A stretch of 64,000 bases of DNA from positions 124,001 through 188,000 of the forward strand of contig NZ_JAWHTD010000003.1 of NCBI RefSeq assembly GCF_032586235.1, written 5' to 3'. Below are positions 8,399 through 18,058 of the stretch, one piece after another; within the stretch, counting starts at the first letter, position 1; each line of letters begins with the position of its first letter. A model generated the notes under the pieces. That model worked only from the letters and a program-made list of their open reading frames with translations, searched no databases and was not told where the DNA came from. The DNA is from Aestuariicoccus sp032586235. Its GTDB lineage: Bacteria; Pseudomonadota; Alphaproteobacteria; Rhodobacterales; Rhodobacteraceae. A program made the position numbers and the translations under genes.

Positions 8399-9070
8399 AT
8401 GCGGGATCAGATGTTTCGAAAAATCAGCATTGCCCTCGGGTGCCTCGTCGGCGTCACAGGGTGCTCAAGCCACGATCCCGTCTATACAGCCTTTCATCGA
8501 GAGGCGGGGTCGCTGATCGACACCGGCGATTTCGGCGAAGCGACGATGAACAACGTCGCGGTGATGTCGGGCGAAAAGCAATATACCTTCGATCTGTCGC
8601 AACGGTTTGCGAACGAGGTGATGACGACGGTGAACTTCGCCTTCAACAGCGCCGAGCTCGATACCGGCGCGCGCGACACGCTGCGCGAACAGGCCGATTT
8701 CATCCGCCAGTTCCCCGAACTGACCTTCCGCGTCTATGGCCACACCGACAAGGTCGGATCGGAAGCCTATAACAAGCGTCTCGGCCTGCGCCGGGCGCGC
8801 GCGGTGGTGAACCACCTCGCGACGCTGGGGATCAGCACCTCGCGGCTCGAGGCGGTGGTGTCCTACGGCGAAACCCAGCCGCTGATCGTCACCCAGGGCC
8901 GCGAACGGCGCAATCGCCGCACCGTGACCGAGGTGTCGGGCTTCGTGCAGGATCATCCGATGGTTCTGGACGGCAAATACGCCCAGGTGATCTATCGCGA
9001 ATACATTCGCAGCGCCCAGCCGGCGACCGTTCTTTCCGGCGTCAGCACCACCGAGGGCAGCACCGAGTAA
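8399..9070 (+). CDS. OmpA-family lipoprotein of the Tad locus
   Basis: A 223-residue protein (or 219 if the ATG at 8411 is used; neither start has a strong ribosome binding site). A lipoprotein signal ends in the lipobox VTGC. An OmpA-like peptidoglycan-binding domain follows: TVNFAFNSAELDTGARDTL, VYGHTDKVGSEAYN, LGLRRARAVVNHL and a closing RERRNRRT. It starts four bases after cpaC and sits where other Tad loci encode CpaD/RcpB, so it probably anchors or stabilises the secretin at the cell wall. That role is inferred from position; the OmpA domain itself is certain. Confidence 0.88.
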   Translation: MRDQMFRKISIALGCLVGVTGCSSHDPVYTAFHREAGSLIDTGDFGEATMNNVAVMSGEKQYTFDLSQRFANEVMTTVNFAFNSAELDTGARDTLREQADFIRQFPELTFRVYGHTDKVGSEAYNKRLGLRRARAVVNHLATLGISTSRLEAVVSYGETQPLIVTQGRERRNRRTVTEVSGFVQDHPMVLDGKYAQVIYREYIRSAQPATVLSGVSTTEGSTE

Positions 9071-9262
9071 GTCCGCCAATCGTCTGCCGATTTCGTACAA
9101 TTTCGGTTTTTTGGCCCTAATGTTGCCCCGTTTCTAAGCGACCTTGCAGTCAAGGGACCACGTCCGGCGATCCGAATCGCGGCGTGGGTCCATACGGCAC
9201 TGGGATGGGTTGGCGGAATTGTCTGCGCTCCTCGTGCTGAAGAAGCAAAGGACGCAAGGCAC

Positions 9263-10510
9263 ATGACCAGTACGACAGATCTGCCGAAAGACCCCGCCCC
9301 CATCGTGGCCTGCACGATAAGCCGGGATGTGCAGAACTTCGATCTGCTCATCGAAGACATGGAATCGATCCTCGGCGAAAGCTGGGGGGATCTGGGCTTC
9401 GACGAGGCGCTGGCGTTTCTGACCCAGCCGGACGCGAAATCGCTCGAATTCGTGGCGATGGCGATAGACGTCGAGGACGAGGACTCCCTGCCGCAGCTGA
9501 GCGACATCATCGCCGCCGCCAAGGGCAACGACGTCAAGGTGGTTCTGATCGCCGAAGACGTGACCCCCGCCGCGCTGCACCAGCTTTTACGCCGCGGCGC
9601 CAACGAATTCGTTCCCTACCCCCTGCCGGAAGGCGAGCTCGCGGCGGCGGTCGCGCGCCTGCGCGCACCGGCACCTGTCGCGACGCTTCCGCAGGCCGAC
9701 GGCAAGGTTTCCGGCCTGAAGCCAAAGGGCGAAGGCGATGGCGTACTGATCGCCGTGCAGGGCCTGTCGGGTGGATGCGGGGCGACCACCTTTGCCGTGA
9801 ACCTGGCCTGGGAACTTGCGACCATCGGCAAGAACGACCATCCCAGCGTCTGCCTGATCGACCTCGGGCTGCAATTCGGATCGGTGTCGACCTTTCTCGA
9901 CCTGCCCCGCCGCGAGGCGGTGCTGGAGCTGTTGTCCGACGTCGATTCGATGGACGGCGACAGTTTCGCCCAATCGCTCGTCGCGTTCGAGGACAGGCTT
10001 CAGGTGCTGACGTCTCCGCCGGATATCCTGCCGCTCGACATGCTGGCGCCGGGCGATGTGGAAAAGCTTTTGAACACCGCGCGCGATCACTTCGACTATG
10101 TGGTCGTCGATATGCCGCCGACGCTGGTGCAGTGGTCCGAGACCGTTCTGATGGATTCGCAGGTCTATTTCGCGCTGGTCGAACTGGACATGCGGTCGGC
10201 GCAGAACACGCTGCGACTGAAACGCGCGCTGCAGAACGAGGACCTGCCGTTCGGCAAACTGCGGTTCGTCCTGAACCGCGCCCCGAAATTCACCGACCTG
10301 CAGGGCAAGAGCCGCGTCAAGCGCATGGCCGAGAGCCTTGGCATATCGCTCGATGTGCAACTGCCCGACGGCGGTCGCGCCGTGACGCAGGCCTGTGACC
10401 ACGGCCTGCCGCTGGCCCACCATTCCCCCAAAAGCCCGCTCCGCAAGGAAATCGCCAAGCTGGCGGTGTCGTTGCACGAGGTCGGCAAAACCGACGCCGA
10501 AGCCGCCTGA
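9263..10510 (+). CDS. cpaE: Tad pilus localisation ATPase CpaE/TadZ
   Basis: A 415-residue member of the ParA/MinD superfamily. Residues 1 to about 130 form a degenerate receiver-like domain; the ATPase domain starts near 160. The nucleotide loop reads LSGGCGATTFAVNLA at about 168-182. It lacks the signature and P-loop lysines of KGGxGKT, as is common in TadZ proteins. A region VVVDMPPTL supplies the Walker B-like aspartate. TadZ/CpaE places the Tad apparatus at a cell pole. The gene precedes cpaF by 12 bases. Confidence 0.92.
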   Translation: MTSTTDLPKDPAPIVACTISRDVQNFDLLIEDMESILGESWGDLGFDEALAFLTQPDAKSLEFVAMAIDVEDEDSLPQLSDIIAAAKGNDVKVVLIAEDVTPAALHQLLRRGANEFVPYPLPEGELAAAVARLRAPAPVATLPQADGKVSGLKPKGEGDGVLIAVQGLSGGCGATTFAVNLAWELATIGKNDHPSVCLIDLGLQFGSVSTFLDLPRREAVLELLSDVDSMDGDSFAQSLVAFEDRLQVLTSPPDILPLDMLAPGDVEKLLNTARDHFDYVVVDMPPTLVQWSETVLMDSQVYFALVELDMRSAQNTLRLKRALQNEDLPFGKLRFVLNRAPKFTDLQGKSRVKRMAESLGISLDVQLPDGGRAVTQACDHGLPLAHHSPKSPLRKEIAKLAVSLHEVGKTDAEAA

Positions 10511-10522
10511 AGGATTTGATCC

Positions 10523-11959
<1,437 letters not shown>

Positions 11960-11962
11960 TCC

Positions 11963-12928
11963 ATGCTGAGTGCAGAACCAATCATCTACGGCATGATCTT
12001 CGTCGCCGTGCTCGTCCTGGTCGAGGGCGTGTATCTGCTGGTCTTCGGCAAGTCGATCAGCCTGAACAACAAGGTCAACCGCCGGCTGCAGATGCTGGAC
12101 AAGGGCACGCACCGCGAAGCGGTGCTGGCCAAGCTCCGCAAGGAGATGGACCAGCACATGGAAAGCCGGTCCATTCCGCTTTATTCGCTGCTGGCCGACC
12201 GGGCGCAGAAAGCCGCCATCGCCTTTACGCCCAAACAGCTGATCCTGATCATGGTCGGCGTCAGCGTCGTCGCCTTTCTGGGGCTTACCATCGGCACCGA
12301 GGCCGCGCTGCCCGTGCGCATCGTCATGGGCATCGGAATGGGCGTCGGCGGGGTGTTCATGTGGGTCAACCACAAGGCCAACAAGCGCCTCGGCATGATC
12401 GAGGAACAGCTGCCTGACGCGGTCGAGCTTATGGTGCGCAGCCTGCGCGTGGGCCATCCCTTCAGCTCGGCCATTTCCATCGTGTCCAAGGAAATCAAGG
12501 ACCCGCTGGCGACCGAGTTTGGCATCATCGCCGACGAATCGACCTATGGCCGCGACATCGGCGAGGCGCTCAAGCACATGGCCGAACGGCTCGACATGCA
12601 GGATTTGCGCTTTCTGGCCGTGGCCGTGGCGATCCAGCAGCAATCGGGCGGCAACCTGGCCGAGATCCTCGACGGTCTTGCCAAGGTGATCCGCGCGCGG
12701 TTCCGTCTGTTCCGCAAGGTCAAGGCGATCACCGCCGAGGCGCAATGGTCAGGCAAGTTCCTGTCGGGCTTCCCCGTGGCCGCGCTGATCGTGATCCAGG
12801 TCACCGACCCGCATTACTACGACGACGTGCTGGATCACCCGTGGTTCATCCCCGCCTGTTTCATCGTCGGCATCTTTCTGGTTCTGAACCTGATCGTGAT
12901 GCGCATTCTGACCAACATCAAAGTCTGA
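11963..12928 (+). CDS. tadB: Tad pilus inner-membrane platform protein TadB
   Basis: A 321-residue membrane protein with a type II secretion F domain near residues 150-285 (LPDAVELMVRSLRVGHPFSSAI, FLAVAVAIQQQSGGNLAEIL). One transmembrane segment is at the N-terminus, a pair lies near 90-130 and two more are at the C-terminus, the usual TadB arrangement. With TadC it forms the inner-membrane platform on which CpaF acts. It is tightly packed between cpaF (3 bases) and tadC (12 bases). Confidence 0.94.
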   Translation: MLSAEPIIYGMIFVAVLVLVEGVYLLVFGKSISLNNKVNRRLQMLDKGTHREAVLAKLRKEMDQHMESRSIPLYSLLADRAQKAAIAFTPKQLILIMVGVSVVAFLGLTIGTEAALPVRIVMGIGMGVGGVFMWVNHKANKRLGMIEEQLPDAVELMVRSLRVGHPFSSAISIVSKEIKDPLATEFGIIADESTYGRDIGEALKHMAERLDMQDLRFLAVAVAIQQQSGGNLAEILDGLAKVIRARFRLFRKVKAITAEAQWSGKFLSGFPVAALIVIQVTDPHYYDDVLDHPWFIPACFIVGIFLVLNLIVMRILTNIKV

Positions 12929-12940
12929 GGGGCCTGGCAC

Positions 12941-13915
12941 ATGCTCGACACACTCAACACGCTGCTCGTCGATCTGCTGGGGCCCGCCGGACCCTTGATG
13001 GCGATCGGAGGGCTCGCCTTCCTGCTGATCCTCGCCGCCATCCCGATGATGCTGTGGCAGCGCCCCGATCCGATGGAAAAGCTCAAGAACACTTCGGGCC
13101 GCGCCAAGCTGGACGCCGAGACCAGGGAAGTGCTGCGCGACACGCGCCGCAACGAAAAGCTCAACAAATACGCCCAGTTCCTCGAACCGCAGGACGCGCA
13201 GGAACTGACGAAGATGCGCATGACGCTGCTTCAGGCCGGTTACCGGACCAAGGATGCGGTGCGCTATTACTACTTTGCGCAATTCGCGCTGGGGATCGGC
13301 CTCTTGGTCGCGGGCGTGGCCTATTTCCTGGTCTTCGTGGATGGCGCGTCGGCGACGATGCAGCAAAAGATCATGTATATCCTCGGCCCCGGCGCCGCGG
13401 GCTACATGTTCCCGAAATACTGGATCAACAAGCGCGTCGAAAAGCGCAAGGACGAAATCCAGTCCGGTTTCCCCGATGCGCTGGACATGATGCTGGTCTG
13501 CGTCGAGGCCGGTCAGTCGCTGGACCAGTCCATCGTGCGCGTCGCCGGGGAATTGCGTGCCTCCTACCCGTCGCTGGCCGACGAGTTCGAAATCATCAGC
13601 CACGAGATGAAGGCCGGCAAAGACAAAAGCCAGGTGCTGGACGACATGGGCGAACGCTGCGGCGTGCAGGACGTGTCGTCCTTCGTGACCGTGCTGAACC
13701 AGGCCGCCAGTTTCGGCACGTCGATTTCGGACGCGCTCCGGGTCTATGCGTCGGAAATGCGTGACAAAAGGGTCATGCGCGCCGAAGAAAAGGCAAACCA
13801 GTTGCCAACCAAGATGACCTTGACCACTATGATGCTGACGGTGCCGCCGCTGCTGATCATTCTGGTCGGACCCTCCGCCGTGAGCATCACCGAGATGGGC
13901 AACATAGGAAACTGA
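12941..13915 (+). CDS. tadC: Tad pilus inner-membrane platform protein TadC
   Basis: A 324-residue paralogue of TadB with a type II secretion F domain at about 180-300 (FPDALDMMLVCVEAGQSLDQSI, FVTVLNQAASFGTSISDAL). Hydrophobic segments are at the N-terminus (LMAIGGLAFLLILAAIPMML), near 110-150 and at the C-terminus (MTLTTMMLTVPPLLIILVG). It pairs with TadB as the second platform subunit. The downstream lipoprotein gene begins five bases after the stop. Confidence 0.94.
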   Translation: MLDTLNTLLVDLLGPAGPLMAIGGLAFLLILAAIPMMLWQRPDPMEKLKNTSGRAKLDAETREVLRDTRRNEKLNKYAQFLEPQDAQELTKMRMTLLQAGYRTKDAVRYYYFAQFALGIGLLVAGVAYFLVFVDGASATMQQKIMYILGPGAAGYMFPKYWINKRVEKRKDEIQSGFPDALDMMLVCVEAGQSLDQSIVRVAGELRASYPSLADEFEIISHEMKAGKDKSQVLDDMGERCGVQDVSSFVTVLNQAASFGTSISDALRVYASEMRDKRVMRAEEKANQLPTKMTLTTMMLTVPPLLIILVGPSAVSITEMGNIGN

Positions 13916-13920
13916 CCTTT

Positions 13921-14481
13921 ATGCGCCTGACCCTGGCGGGAAGCATGATCCTGGTCGCAACGCTGGCCGCCTGTTCATCGGGCGGCCTGTCTGCGTCGCG
14001 GGACACGCCCTTCGCCCCGCCGGTCGATCCGCGCGGCGAGGCGGTGGACGGGCTTTTGGTCGGGCACCGGCTGATGCAGGCGGGCGAATACGAGCTGGCG
14101 CTCGAGGCGTTCCAGCGGGCCGCCGCGACGCAGGGCCTGACCGGCGAGATCCTGACCGCCATGGGCAGCGCCAACCTCGCGCTTGGGCGGCTTAATCAGT
14201 CAGAGGCGCTCTTGCGGCGCGCCGTCAAGGTCGAGGCCGACTGGCCCGAGGCCTGGAACAACCTGGGCGTGGTGCTGATGGAATCCGGGCAAGAGGCCGA
14301 GGCGGCGGGCGTCTTCCGCAAGGCCTTTGCGCTGGACAATGGCGAAAGTGACGCAATCCGCGACAATTTGCGCTTGGCGCTCGCAAAAATCGAAAATCCG
14401 CTTTATGGTACGGACGAACAACAAGATTACAAACTGGTGCGGCGGGGCAGTTCTCAATATCTGATCCTGAACGCCACCTGA
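13921..14481 (+). CDS. TPR-repeat lipoprotein of the Tad locus (TadD-like, first copy)
   Basis: A 186-residue predicted lipoprotein: signal MRLTLAGSMILVATLAAC with lipobox LAAC. Two or three tetratricopeptide repeats follow (ALEAFQRAAATQGLTGEILTA, LNQSEALLRRAVKVEADWPE, WNNLGVVLMESGQEAEAAGV). TadD proteins are TPR lipoproteins thought to help secretin assembly, in the manner of pilotins. The gene sits directly after tadC and before another TPR lipoprotein, so two proteins may share the TadD role. The function is inferred from context and repeat type. Confidence 0.85.
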   Translation: MRLTLAGSMILVATLAACSSGGLSASRDTPFAPPVDPRGEAVDGLLVGHRLMQAGEYELALEAFQRAAATQGLTGEILTAMGSANLALGRLNQSEALLRRAVKVEADWPEAWNNLGVVLMESGQEAEAAGVFRKAFALDNGESDAIRDNLRLALAKIENPLYGTDEQQDYKLVRRGSSQYLILNAT

Positions 14482-14513
14482 TCGAGGCAAGAGCAGTAAA
14501 AGGACGCAGAAAA

Positions 14514-15371
14514 ATGCGCCACCCCATCCTTGTTTCCCTCTGCGTTGCAGGGGCGTTTGGTCTTTCCGCCTGTGATTCCACCACCGGCGAGGAAGTGGAC
14601 CGCAAGTTCCAGGACGTGAATGTTGTCGATGAAACCAACCTCAACGAGGTGATGCTGACGGTCGGGGACCCGAACGAGGCGGTCAATTACTTCCGCCGCG
14701 CTGCGTCCCAGAACCCCGATCGCATCGACCTCGAACGCGGGCTGGCCACGTCGCTGGTGCGCGCCAAGCGCACCAGCGAGGCCGTCGTCGCCTGGACCAA
14801 GGTCACCGAGCACGAAGACGCCACCGACAACGACGCGGTCGAGCTGGCCGATGCGTTGATCCGCTCCGGAGAATGGGACCGCGCCGAAGAGGTGCTGGAC
14901 AAGATCCCGCCCACCTACGAGACCTACAAGCGTTACCGGCTCGAGGCGATGATCGCCGACGGCAACAAGGAATGGGACAAGGCCGACAGCTTTTACGAGA
15001 TCGCCGTGGGCCTGACCACGAAACCGGCCTCGGTGATGAACAACTGGGGCTATTCCAAGCTGACGCGCGGCAATTTCAAAGAGGCCGAGCGGCTTTTCGT
15101 AGAAACCATCCGGCTGGATCAGACGCTGTTCACCGCCAAGAACAACCTCATCCTCGCGCGCGGGGCGCAGGGCAATTACACCATGCCCGTGATCCCCATG
15201 ACGCAGGTCGAACGCGCCGAGCTGCTGCATTCGCTGGGACTGGCCGCCGTCAAGCGGGGCGATGTGCAGATCGGCAAGGGGCTCTTCAAAGAGGCGATCG
15301 ACACCCATCCGCAGCATTTCGAGGCCGCGTCGCGCAGCCTTGCGGCGCTGGACGCCAGCGTCAAGCTCTGA
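14514..15371 (+). CDS. TPR-repeat lipoprotein of the Tad locus (TadD-like, second copy)
   Basis: A 285-residue predicted lipoprotein with signal MRHPILVSLCVAGAFGLSAC and lipobox LSAC. Several TPR units follow: NEAVNYFRRAASQNPDRIDLE, a central block around AEEVLDKIPPTYETYKRY, and NNWGYSKLTRGNFKEAERLF. It is longer than its upstream neighbour and only distantly similar. It resembles TadD proteins in length and layout and probably supports outer-membrane secretin assembly. The next gene starts 13 bases after the stop. Confidence 0.86.
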   Translation: MRHPILVSLCVAGAFGLSACDSTTGEEVDRKFQDVNVVDETNLNEVMLTVGDPNEAVNYFRRAASQNPDRIDLERGLATSLVRAKRTSEAVVAWTKVTEHEDATDNDAVELADALIRSGEWDRAEEVLDKIPPTYETYKRYRLEAMIADGNKEWDKADSFYEIAVGLTTKPASVMNNWGYSKLTRGNFKEAERLFVETIRLDQTLFTAKNNLILARGAQGNYTMPVIPMTQVERAELLHSLGLAAVKRGDVQIGKGLFKEAIDTHPQHFEAASRSLAALDASVKL

Positions 15372-15384
15372 CCCGGGGCGTTCC

Positions 15385-15879
15385 ATGGACATCTCTGCCA
15401 CGGCAGCGCTCTGGTTCGCGCCTTTTGTGATCCCGATCTGCCTCTATGTCGGATTTTCCGACATGCGGGCGATGAAGATCCCCAACTACACCGTGGTGGC
15501 GCTCTTTGCCGTTTACGTGGTGGTCGGTCTGATCGCGCTGCCGCTGGACACCTATCTGTGGCGCTTCGTGCATCTGCTGGTCGTTCTGGTGGCCGGGATC
15601 GCGCTCAATGCGGGCGGCGTGATGGGGGCCGGCGACGCCAAGTTCGCCGCCGCCGCCGCGCCGATGATCCACATCGGCGATCTGCGGTTCCTGATGGCGC
15701 TGTTCGCGGCCACGCTGCTGGCGGCATTCGTCGCGCACCGGATCGGCAAATTCACCGGCCTGCGCCGGCTGGCGCCCGACTGGAAGAGCTGGCAGACCGG
15801 GTCGAAATTTCCCATGGGGCTGGCGCTTGGCGGGACGCTGGCGCTCTACCTGGGCCTGGGCGCGTATTTCGGCAAATAA
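15385..15879 (+). CDS. cpaA: Flp prepilin peptidase TadV/CpaA
   Basis: A 164-residue integral membrane aspartyl peptidase (A24 family). The catalytic aspartates are Asp26 in GFSDMRAMKIPN and Asp84 in MGAGDAK, the GxGD motif. Several hydrophobic helices make up the rest. It removes the leader after Gly14 of the Flp prepilins encoded upstream. It lacks the N-methylation domain of PilD-type enzymes, as expected for TadV. The start at 15385 follows a GGGGCG stretch and gives the usual family length. Confidence 0.93.
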   Translation: MDISATAALWFAPFVIPICLYVGFSDMRAMKIPNYTVVALFAVYVVVGLIALPLDTYLWRFVHLLVVLVAGIALNAGGVMGAGDAKFAAAAAPMIHIGDLRFLMALFAATLLAAFVAHRIGKFTGLRRLAPDWKSWQTGSKFPMGLALGGTLALYLGLGAYFGK

Positions 15880-15979
15880 CCCCACTTCCCCCTGCCCCGT
15901 CAAAGCCAAGCGCTGGCCAAGCTCTCGCCACAAAGACCTTGCAGATTTGCGCCTAAACAAACCGTTGAGGCGACAATCG

Positions 15980-17287
15980 ATGAATATGCAGACCAGCACC
16001 GTCATGGCACCGCCTCCGCCCAAGCGGCTGGAGGAATTGCAGCTTCCGCTGACCATGGTGCGCGACATTGTCCTGAAGACGCTGTTCCGCAAGAACACCA
16101 ATGTCGTGACCGAGCTGGCCAAGGCCATCTGCCTGCCTGTACCGATCACCCAGGAACTGATCGACCTCGCGCGCAGCCAGGGCCTGCTCGAGGCGCTCGG
16201 CACGCTCAACGCCAATTCCGGCACGGAAATGGCCTATCAGCTGACCGACTCGGGCAAGGCCCGCTCGCTGGATGCGCTGTCGCAGTCGGAATATTTCGGG
16301 CCGATGCCCGTGCGCCTGAGCGTCTATGCCGAACAGGTCAAGCGCCAGTCGATCCGCAACATCCAGATCACCCGCGACCAGCTGACCAACGCCATGGGCC
16401 ATCTGGTCCTGCCCAACAGCCTGATCGACAACCTTGGCCCGGCGGTCGGGTCCGGCCGGTCGATCCTGATGTACGGCCCGCCGGGCAACGGCAAATCCTC
16501 GATCTCGAACGGCATCCGCGACGCGATGGGCGACAAGATCTACGTCCCGCGCGCCATCGAATATTCCGGTCAGGTCATTTCGGTCTACGACCCGATCGTG
16601 CATTCCGCCGCCGAAAAGAACGAGGACGACCCGACCCGCCTGCGGCGCAACAACCGTTTCGATTCGCGTTACGTGATGTGCGCGCGCCCCACGGTGATCA
16701 CCGGCGGTGAATTGTCGCTCGACATGCTGGACCTGGTCTACAACCCCACCGCGCGGACCTATCAGGCGCCGCTGCAGCTGAAATCCACCGGCGGCATCTT
16801 CATCGTCGACGACCTTGGCCGCCAGGCCGAACCGCCGCAAAAGCTGGTCAACCGATGGATCGTGCCGCTGGAGGAAAGCAAGGATATCCTCGCCCTGCAA
16901 TCGGGCGAGAAATTCGAAGTGCCCTTCGACACGCTGGTCATCTTCTCGACCAACTTCCACCCGAACGAGATCTTCGACCAGGCCGCGCTGCGCCGGATCT
17001 TCTTCAAGATCAAGATCGACGGCCCCTGCCAGGAGGACTTTCTCAAGATCTTCTCGCTGGTCGCTCGCAAGAAGAAAATGCAGCTGGACGAGGCCTCTCT
17101 GATCCACCTGCTCAAAACGAAATATCCAACGATCAAGAACGTTTACGCCAATTACCAGCCGATCTTCCTGATCGACCAGATGATCGCCATCTGTGACTTT
17201 GAGGGGATGCCCTACAAGATGACGCCCGAGCTGGTGGACCGTGCCTGGAGCAACATGTTCGTCAAGGACGAGAAGATCGTCAAATGA
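15980..17287 (+). CDS. AAA+ family ATPase at the end of the Tad locus
   Basis: A 435-residue AAA+ ATPase. The N-terminal part (about residues 1-100) looks like a winged-helix-type module (NVVTELAKAICLPVPITQELIDLA, then YQLTDSGKARS). The ATPase core has Walker A MYGPPGNGKSS near 164-174, a Walker B-like GGIFIVDDLGR near 271-281, sensor-1 IFSTNFHP and an arginine-finger candidate in ALRRIFFKI. It is related to MoxR/COG0714-type ATPases. It lies in the same direction about 100 bases after tadV and ahead of a terminator, so it is probably the last gene of the Tad unit. It is not one of the named Tad proteins; its role is unknown. Confidence 0.82.
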   Translation: MNMQTSTVMAPPPPKRLEELQLPLTMVRDIVLKTLFRKNTNVVTELAKAICLPVPITQELIDLARSQGLLEALGTLNANSGTEMAYQLTDSGKARSLDALSQSEYFGPMPVRLSVYAEQVKRQSIRNIQITRDQLTNAMGHLVLPNSLIDNLGPAVGSGRSILMYGPPGNGKSSISNGIRDAMGDKIYVPRAIEYSGQVISVYDPIVHSAAEKNEDDPTRLRRNNRFDSRYVMCARPTVITGGELSLDMLDLVYNPTARTYQAPLQLKSTGGIFIVDDLGRQAEPPQKLVNRWIVPLEESKDILALQSGEKFEVPFDTLVIFSTNFHPNEIFDQAALRRIFFKIKIDGPCQEDFLKIFSLVARKKKMQLDEASLIHLLKTKYPTIKNVYANYQPIFLIDQMIAICDFEGMPYKMTPELVDRAWSNMFVKDEKIVK

Positions 17288-17295
17288 TCCGGGGG

Positions 17296-17332
17296 CGGGC
17301 CGCGAAAATCGCGGCCCGGTTTGCGTTTTTCG
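17296..17332 (+). terminator. Rho-independent terminator at the end of the Tad locus
   Basis: A perfect 10-base stem CGGGCCGCGA / TCGCGGCCCG with a short A-rich loop, followed by GTTTGCGTTTTT, nine bases after the ATPase stop codon. It separates the Tad transcription unit from the tRNA gene. Confidence 0.9.
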
Positions 17333-17333
17333 C

Positions 17334-17362
17334 TTGACGATGGGCGGACCCTGCCGTACCCA
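17334..17362 (+). promoter_or_regulatory. Candidate promoter of the tRNA-Met gene
   Basis: TTGACG at 17334-17339 and TACCCA at 17357-17362 are separated by 17 bases and end 12 bases before the tRNA 5' end, the expected distance. The -35 is close to consensus, the -10 is weak. Confidence 0.5.
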
Positions 17363-17374
17363 GCAGCCCGGTTT

Positions 17375-17451
17375 GGCGGAGTAGCTCAGTTGGTTAGAGC
17401 AGCGGAATCATAATCCGCGTGTCGGGGGTTCAAGTCCCTCCTCCGCTACCA
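17375..17451 (+). tRNA. tRNA-Met (anticodon CAT, elongator)
   Basis: A 77-base tRNA cloverleaf with encoded CCA at 17449-17451. The acceptor stem is GGCGGAG/CTCCGCT (one G-U pair at the end), the D-arm is GCTCAGTTGGTTAGAGC, the anticodon stem is GCGGA/TCCGC with loop ATCATAA, and the T-arm contains GTTCAAGTC. The anticodon CAT with this body is that of elongator methionine tRNA in alphaproteobacteria, not the initiator. A tilS-modified tRNA-Ile with CAT is the alternative and less likely. Confidence 0.93.
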
Positions 17452-17614
17452 AATTCCCTAAAAAATCTGCCGCTTCGAGACCGTTCCGGTCTTTGGAAAA
17501 GTTCCTTCGAATCCCTCGCGAGCGCGCCTCTCACCGCATTCTGACCCAGCTCGTTGCGTGGACCCTTGGCAGATACGGATGGGCCGTTTTTCTTGACGAA
17601 GGAGCATCCCGGCA

Positions 17615-17990
17615 CTGCGTAAAAAAACCGGAATGGCTGCGGTCCTCGGATGGATCGGCCTGTCGGCGCCGTTGCATGCCGAAGAGCATTACGTGCTGAT
17701 GATGGGGGTCGGGTATTTCCCCGATTACATTCACCGCGCCGTGGGGGCACGATCAGGTTCATCTATCAGAACGGCTGGCCGATGACGGCCACGGCCACCG
17801 ACCAGTTCTGGTCGACCGGCGTCGTCCTGCCGGGGGCGAGGCCGTCGTCACCGTTGCCGAAGGCATGAAACAGACCTTTCGGAATGTGACCCCGGTGGTC
17901 ACCGGATCCGGCGAAAGCGTCATCCATGATCGACTACTACAATGCGGCCGACGTGGCGCTGGCGGCCCGCCCGGCGCGACGTGAATCGAC
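17615..17990 (+). pseudogene. Decayed cupredoxin-like secreted protein gene (multiple frameshifts)
   Basis: Three frames must be joined to read one plausible small secreted protein. Part one, from the ATG at 17633 or a degraded start at 17615 (CTG, 10 bases after AAGGAG), gives a signal peptide and HAEEHYVLMMGVGYFPDYIH. After a G-run near 17740 the frame shifts to TIRFIYQNGWPMTATATDQF and WSTGVVLPG. After a second G-run near 17832 it shifts to GEAVVTVAEGMKQTFRNV. Near 17925 it shifts again to MIDYYNAADVALA. The order (beta strands, a late turn, no intact length) resembles small cupredoxin-like proteins. The first two breaks fall in five-base G runs, so assembly error is possible, but the third does not. 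Confidence 0.6.
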
Positions 17991-18058
17991 GACACCGACA
18001 ACCGAGCAAGTCAGGCGCTGCCCGGTTCCCTGGCCGGTCACGCGATCCCGTCACCCGA

